DNA of 64,000 bases from Sulfurimonas sp. (GTDB lineage Bacteria > Campylobacterota > Campylobacteria > Campylobacterales > Sulfurimonadaceae). The notes under the pieces are model-generated. The model worked only from the letters and a program-made list of their open reading frames with translations, did no database searches and was not told the DNA's origin. Below are positions 59,375 to 64,000 of the stretch, one piece after another. The stretch covers positions 186,001 to 250,000 of the forward strand of contig NZ_JAQTLH010000002.1 in NCBI RefSeq assembly GCF_028714975.1, given 5' to 3'. Positions within the stretch are counted from its first letter, which is position 1. Every line of letters starts with the position of its first letter. Both the position numbers and the translations under genes were made by a program.

Positions 59375-60673
59375 ATGTTAAGATTTGCACCTAGTCCAAC
59401 CGGTGATATGCATATTGGTAACCTACGAGTTGCCATATTTAACTACATTGTATCAAAACAAAGAAATGAAGACCTTATAATCAGAATTGAAGATACCGAT
59501 AAAGAGAGAAATATCGAAGGTAAAGATAAAGAGATACTTGATATTTTAAATCTTTTTGGTATTGAATACTCTCAGGTTATGTATCAAAGCGAAAATGTAC
59601 GCTTTCACACTGCTATGGCGCTGCAACTTTTGCTTGAAATGAAAGCATTTAACTGTTTTTGTTCTACTGAGTGGTTGGATAAAAAAAGAGAAGAGGCAAA
59701 AGAGAGTAAAACTGCTTATAGATACGATGATGCATGTGCTTCTCTGCCCAATGAACTTGTTATAGATAATGAAAATCCTTTTACGGTAAGAATAAGAAAA
59801 CCGCTAGAAGCGATAGTTGTAAAAGACCATATTAAGGGTGAAATCAAATTTGACCCGAACGATATCGACAGTTTTATTATTATGAGACAAGATAAAACAC
59901 CTATGTATAATTTTGCATGTGCGGTAGATGATATGCTAAGTGATATTTCTATTGTAATTCGCGGTGAAGACCATGTAAGCAATACTCCAAAACAGATTCT
60001 TATAAGAGAAGCACTTGGATATAAGAAAAATATCGAGTATGCGCACTTGCCAATTATCTTGAACGATGACGGTAAGAAAATGAGCAAAAGAGACGATGCC
60101 TCTAGCGTAAAATGGCTTCTTGAAGAGGGATATCTACCCTCGGCAATAGCAAATTATTTAATATTAATCGGTAATAAGCCTCCAAAAGAGATATTTACTA
60201 TGCAAGAAGCTATAGAGTGGTTTAGTTTAGAAAATATATCCAAGTCCCCTGCCCGTTTTGATCTCAATATGTTAAAGCACATCAACAGAGAACATCTTAA
60301 AATGCTTGACTCAAAAGAACTCTCAAGATATGTAGGTTTTGCAGATCAAGAGATAGGAGAACTTGCAAAAATATATCTTGAAGAGGCAAGTACGACTAAA
60401 GAGTTAAGAGCTAAAATAGCACTTATTTTTGAGGCAAAAAATATTCCCGAGGAGTTTAAGGAATCGGCAGAGATAATAGTTGAAATTATTAAAAATGCGC
60501 CCTACTTCGATGAATATGAAGATTTTAAAAACTATATAATGAAAGAGTCCGGAATTAAAGGTAAAAACCTTTTTAAATCATTACGACTTCTCTTGATGGG
60601 TGCCGAACATGGTCCAGACCTTGCTGCCGTCTATAAATGTATCAAAAATTATATAGGCGAGATTGTTAAATGA
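59375..60673 (+). CDS. gltX: Glutamyl-tRNA synthetase
   Basis: [24 protein letters not shown] (HIGN) and [10 protein letters not shown] (KMSKR). Confidence 0.93.
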   Translation: MLRFAPSPTGDMHIGNLRVAIFNYIVSKQRNEDLIIRIEDTDKERNIEGKDKEILDILNLFGIEYSQVMYQSENVRFHTAMALQLLLEMKAFNCFCSTEWLDKKREEAKESKTAYRYDDACASLPNELVIDNENPFTVRIRKPLEAIVVKDHIKGEIKFDPNDIDSFIIMRQDKTPMYNFACAVDDMLSDISIVIRGEDHVSNTPKQILIREALGYKKNIEYAHLPIILNDDGKKMSKRDDASSVKWLLEEGYLPSAIANYLILIGNKPPKEIFTMQEAIEWFSLENISKSPARFDLNMLKHINREHLKMLDSKELSRYVGFADQEIGELAKIYLEEASTTKELRAKIALIFEAKNIPEEFKESAEIIVEIIKNAPYFDEYEDFKNYIMKESGIKGKNLFKSLRLLLMGAEHGPDLAAVYKCIKNYIGEIVK

Positions 60674-60954
60674 GTATTTTAGTAGAGATAATTCAAGGTG
60701 TCGGAGCAATTGCTCTTGGACTTATCGATGTCTATATATGGGTGGTTATTATAACTGCCCTTCTTAGTTTTGTAAATCCGGATCCTTTTAATCCTATCGT
60801 TCAGTTCTTATATAGAATAACAAATCCTGCATATGCATTTGTAAGAAAGTTTATAAAAACAAACTTTAACGGTTTGGATTTGGCACCTCTAATAATTGTT
60901 GTAGGGTTGCAAATTATTACGGTACTACTTCGTGCAATCTTACGCGCTCTTTAG
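60670..60954 (+). CDS. YggT family membrane protein
   Basis: [35 protein letters not shown]-type YggT pattern. Confidence 0.85.
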   Translation: MSILVEIIQGVGAIALGLIDVYIWVVIITALLSFVNPDPFNPIVQFLYRITNPAYAFVRKFIKTNFNGLDLAPLIIVVGLQIITVLLRAILRAL

Positions 60955-61472
60955 CGTTTAGTGCGTTTTTTAGAACTCTTTAATAAAATTTCATTTTTAT
61001 ATTTTAGTACGCCCGAAGATGCATTAGCGTCTTCAAAAACAAGGTTTATTGTATCTGCTTTTTCAAATGTAACGATATAGTATCTATTCCAGTCATTTTT
61101 AATGTCAACAAGATGAGAAAACTTATTCTCTTGTGAAAGTTCTTCTATTTTGATTGGCAGCTTTGAATTTAGCATAACTTTTAAGTCGGTATCTGTAGAT
61201 TTGCTTTGGTCATAGAGCTCTTTTTTTTCTTTACTAAAGAAAAATATGAAAAAAGATTCCTCTTGATTAAAGGTTTCAGGATAGACTTCATTTAGATATA
61301 TTGTAGAAAAAACACCTTTTACTTCACCATCTTTTGATACTATCTTAGTGCTTTGCAGGCTTGATGCACTCAGCTCTTGATCTTTATCCATTTTGAATTT
61401 ATAAAAGGCATTTTTTTTTGAACAACCCGTAAAAAGTGTTAAAAAAGTTAAAAATATAAAAAAAGTTTTCAT
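60951..61472 (-). CDS. Putative lipoprotein
   Basis: MKTFFIFLTFLTLFTGCSKK lipobox. Confidence 0.65.
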   Translation of the reverse strand: MKTFFIFLTFLTLFTGCSKKNAFYKFKMDKDQELSASSLQSTKIVSKDGEVKGVFSTIYLNEVYPETFNQEESFFIFFFSKEKKELYDQSKSTDTDLKVMLNSKLPIKIEELSQENKFSHLVDIKNDWNRYYIVTFEKADTINLVFEDANASSGVLKYKNEILLKSSKKRTKR

Positions 61473-61532
61473 TTAAATTCCTCTAAATAGCAAGAGAATT
61501 ATATCTTATTAAACAACCTTTTAACGACTATT

Positions 61533-62072
61533 TTGTATAATCACCTAAATTTTAATAAAGTATATAAATTGAAAAAAAGATTAGCAGTTGCATTTACTGG
61601 TCCGTCAAACAGCGGTAAAACCACTCTTATATTAAAAGTTGCAAGAAAACTTATTCATGATTACAAAAAAGATGTTGCTATAATTAAGCATGATCCCAAA
61701 GATAAAGCAAGGTTTGATGTTGAGGGAAAAGATAGTTATAAATTTTCAGATACCGGTGCGGAAGTTATCGTTACATCTCCAAATCGAACAACCTACTTTT
61801 CTCAAAAACAAAAAGATTTAGATGAGATGATTAGACTTTTTGATAAATTTGACATATTATTGGTAGAAGGGCTGAAAAATTTACCGTTGCCTAGAATCAG
61901 TGTATTTAGAAACTCGTTAGATAGCGCTTATTTTCCGTATATGAATGCTCTTGCAACCGATAGCAGTATCAATTTGAATGATTATGATTTGCCTATAAAT
62001 GTTGATGTTTTAGATATAAATAACTGTGATGCCGTAATATCATGGATATTAAAAAATGCAAAGGAAGTGTAA
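61533..62072 (+). CDS. mobB: Molybdopterin-guanine dinucleotide biosynthesis protein B (start probably TTG near 61569)
   Basis: AVAFTGPSNSGKTTLILKVARKL P-loop, IKHDPKDKARFDVEGKDSYKFSDTGAEVIVTSPNRT. Confidence 0.8.
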   Translation: MYNHLNFNKVYKLKKRLAVAFTGPSNSGKTTLILKVARKLIHDYKKDVAIIKHDPKDKARFDVEGKDSYKFSDTGAEVIVTSPNRTTYFSQKQKDLDEMIRLFDKFDILLVEGLKNLPLPRISVFRNSLDSAYFPYMNALATDSSINLNDYDLPINVDVLDINNCDAVISWILKNAKEV

Positions 62073-62076
62073 ATAA

Positions 62077-62919
62077 ATGACTGATATATTTAGAGCAATA
62101 CAAAAAAGTGCTATAAGAATAAAAGATGCGATAGACACAAAAGATATAGGTTACTCGCAACAAGAAAATAGTTCCGGTGAGACACAGCTTCAACTTGATA
62201 TCAAGTGTGACATGATTATAGAAGAGGAGTTTTCCAATGTTTCTTCTATTCATACGATTGCCAGTGAAGAGAAAGAGCGTGAAGTGGTGCTAAATGAAGA
62301 CGGTAAATATTTTATCGCTTATGATCCGCTTGACGGTTCATCTCTAATCGATGTAAATTTGAGCGTCGGTTCTATTTTTGGAATTTATGAAAACGCATTC
62401 GGTGCTAAAAATATGGTTGCTTCTTGCTATGTAGTTTTCGGTCCTCGTGTAGAGATGGTTTTTGCTCATAACAAAACAAAACTTCACTTGCTGCAAAATG
62501 GAGACTTTGAATTTGTAAAAGAGATTCGTTTAAACGAAAAAGGCAAACTTAATGCACCGGGGGGAACGCAGCAAAACTGGGAACCTTACCATAAAGAGCT
62601 TGTTGATAGCTTCTTTGCAGACGGGTATCGCTTAAGATATTCGGGCGGAATGGTTCCTGATTTACACCAAATACTTTTAAAAGGCGGCGGGCTTTTTAGT
62701 TATCCCGGTACTTCTGATAAACCTAACGGAAAACTCCGCAAACTTTTTGAAGTATTTCCGTTTGCTTTTATCTATAAAGTTGCGGGCGGAGAGGCAATTG
62801 ACGGAGTGAATGATTTGATGCAGCTTGAATATGCACATATACATGATACTTCACCCTGTTTTTTTGGGTCAAAATATGAGATACAAAGAGTAAAAGAAGT
62901 TTATGCAGCAAAAAGATAG
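62077..62919 (+). CDS. fbp: Fructose-1,6-bisphosphatase class I
   Basis: [43 protein letters not shown]. Confidence 0.9.
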   Translation: MTDIFRAIQKSAIRIKDAIDTKDIGYSQQENSSGETQLQLDIKCDMIIEEEFSNVSSIHTIASEEKEREVVLNEDGKYFIAYDPLDGSSLIDVNLSVGSIFGIYENAFGAKNMVASCYVVFGPRVEMVFAHNKTKLHLLQNGDFEFVKEIRLNEKGKLNAPGGTQQNWEPYHKELVDSFFADGYRLRYSGGMVPDLHQILLKGGGLFSYPGTSDKPNGKLRKLFEVFPFAFIYKVAGGEAIDGVNDLMQLEYAHIHDTSPCFFGSKYEIQRVKEVYAAKR

Positions 62920-63094
62920 ATTTGAACTTCATCTCGATGAGATGATTGTTAAAATACAAAGTTGTCAAGAAGATAAAGAGTTAAAGAGTTGCAGTGATTG
63001 TGAATTTTATCTAAAATGCGAGCTAAGAGCCGATTATGTTAAATCGGTTTACAATAGTATGTCTAAAGGCGATACCGGTGGATTTGAGTTTTAA
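62903..63094 (+). CDS. Small Cys-containing hypothetical protein
   Basis: 63 aa; [34 protein letters not shown]. Confidence 0.55.
   Translation: MQQKDRFELHLDEMIVKIQSCQEDKELKSCSDCEFYLKCELRADYVKSVYNSMSKGDTGGFEF
63058..63094 (+). repeat. 37-bp direct repeat, left copy (3' end of the small gene)
   Basis: TATGTCTAAAGGCGATACCGGTGGATTTGAGTTTTAA, identical to 63185-63221. Confidence 0.95.
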
Positions 63095-63099
63095 GCTAT

Positions 63100-63170
63100 C
63101 TGACGCTTTAGCGTCAAGCTTTAGTGCCAAAGCGGCTAGCGTAGCAAAGCGGGACTTGTTCCGATTTGCG
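63100..63170 (-). repeat. Two-hairpin intergenic repeat family, copy D (inverted)
   Basis: Reverse complement CGCAAATCGGAACAAGTCCCGCTTTGCTACGCTAGCCGCTTTGGCACTAAAGCTTGACGCTAAAGCGTCAG. Confidence 0.85.
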
Positions 63171-63184
63171 TTTTTAATCAGTAA

Positions 63185-63221
63185 TATGTCTAAAGGCGAT
63201 ACCGGTGGATTTGAGTTTTAA
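63185..63221 (+). repeat. 37-bp direct repeat, right copy
   Basis: Identical to 63058-63094; offset 127 bp. Confidence 0.95.
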
Positions 63222-63254
63222 AAAGTATTTGAAATAAGTAAAAGGGATAAAAAA

Positions 63255-64000
63255 ATGAGTAAATATATAACAACACCGATATATTATGTTAACGGCGAGG
63301 CTCATATAGGGCATGCATATACTACATTTATAGCTGACAGTGTAGCTAGATATGAAAAATTAAAAGGCGAAGATACCTACTTTTTAACAGGCACGGATGA
63401 GCACGGTCAAAAAATAGAGGAGTCGGCTCAAAAAAACGGTAAAGCTACTCAAGAGTTTGCTGATGAGATAAGTGCAAGTTTTAAAAACTTGTGGGATGAG
63501 TTTGACATAAGTTACGATAAATTTATCCGTACAACAGATGAAGAGCATAAAAAAGGCGTACAAAAAGCGTTTGAGGCAATGTATGCAAAGGGCGATATAT
63601 ATAAAGATTTTTACGAGGGTCACTACTGTGTAAGCTGTGAGACTTTCTTTACCGAAACTCAGCTAGTTGATGGCGAGTTTTGTCCTGATTGCGGCAGAAG
63701 TACAAATGTAATAAAAGAAGAGAGCTACTTTTTTAGACTCTCAAAGTATGAGGACGCGCTTTTAAAACATTATGCGGACAACCCTGATTTCATTATGCCT
63801 AAATCTCGTGCAAATGAGGTTATCAATTTTGTAAAAGGCGGTTTGCGTGACCTTTCAGTTACGAGAACATCTTTTACATGGGGTGTTAAAATGCCTGAGT
63901 CAATTAAAGATGATAAGCATGTAATGTATGTTTGGCTTGATGCTCTTATGAACTATATAACCGCTCTTGGATATGGAACAACTGAAGAAAATATGCGTTA
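63255..64000 (+). CDS. metG: Methionyl-tRNA synthetase (3' truncated by window edge)
   Basis: MSKYITTPIYYVNGEAHIGHAYTTFIADSVARYEKLKGEDTYFLTGTDEHGQKIE. Confidence 0.95.
   Translation, partial: MSKYITTPIYYVNGEAHIGHAYTTFIADSVARYEKLKGEDTYFLTGTDEHGQKIEESAQKNGKATQEFADEISASFKNLWDEFDISYDKFIRTTDEEHKKGVQKAFEAMYAKGDIYKDFYEGHYCVSCETFFTETQLVDGEFCPDCGRSTNVIKEESYFFRLSKYEDALLKHYADNPDFIMPKSRANEVINFVKGGLRDLSVTRTSFTWGVKMPESIKDDKHVMYVWLDALMNYITALGYGTTEENMR

Noticed and set aside
63036-63221. 61-aa ORF spanning repeat copy D
   Set aside because: Reads through the structured repeat and ends in the duplicated gene tail; an artefact of the duplication.
1-64000. CRISPR array
   Set aside because: No regularly spaced 24-40 bp repeats with unique spacers seen; the tandem at 26661 has only two units and no spacer.

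Overview
AT-rich chromosomal window, probably from a Sulfurimonas-like campylobacterotal (epsilonproteobacterial) chemolithotroph; this is inferred from gene content (oorDABC, monomeric icd, acnB, flagellar genes, TamAB). Most of it is core genome: tamA/tamB, aspC, cysE, speA, hisS, sodB, tmk, coaD, ubiX, flgA, flgL, ftsK, acnB, lolA, secA, lolC/E, an AsmA/YhdP-like gene, mltG, icd, mdh, fumC, sucCD, oorDABC, rnpB, gltX, mobB, fbp, metG, and two tRNAs. The main accessory feature is a complete-looking ~11.9 kb filamentous (inovirus-type) prophage at 46223-58117. It is integrated into the 3' end of the RNase P RNA gene (rnpB) and flanked by a 24-bp direct repeat that is the 3' strand of the rnpB P1 helix. 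It encodes a tyrosine integrase, a HUH-type Rep, Zot/pI, its own secretin/pIV, a pIII-like protein with Ca-binding TSP3-like repeats, a pVIII-like coat protein, and two unannotated 38-aa ORFs, one of which looks like a coat paralog. It also carries an opposite-strand cargo module (HTH + RDD membrane protein + Mrr-like nuclease). Other points of interest are a family of intergenic elements with two covarying hairpins (one copy flanked by a 37-bp duplicated gene tail, one tandemly duplicated), a second palindromic repeat family flanking acnB, a frameshifted PAS/GAF/HD-GYP gene at a G6 tract, and a TetR operator array upstream of rnpB. All calls are by eye, without database searches.
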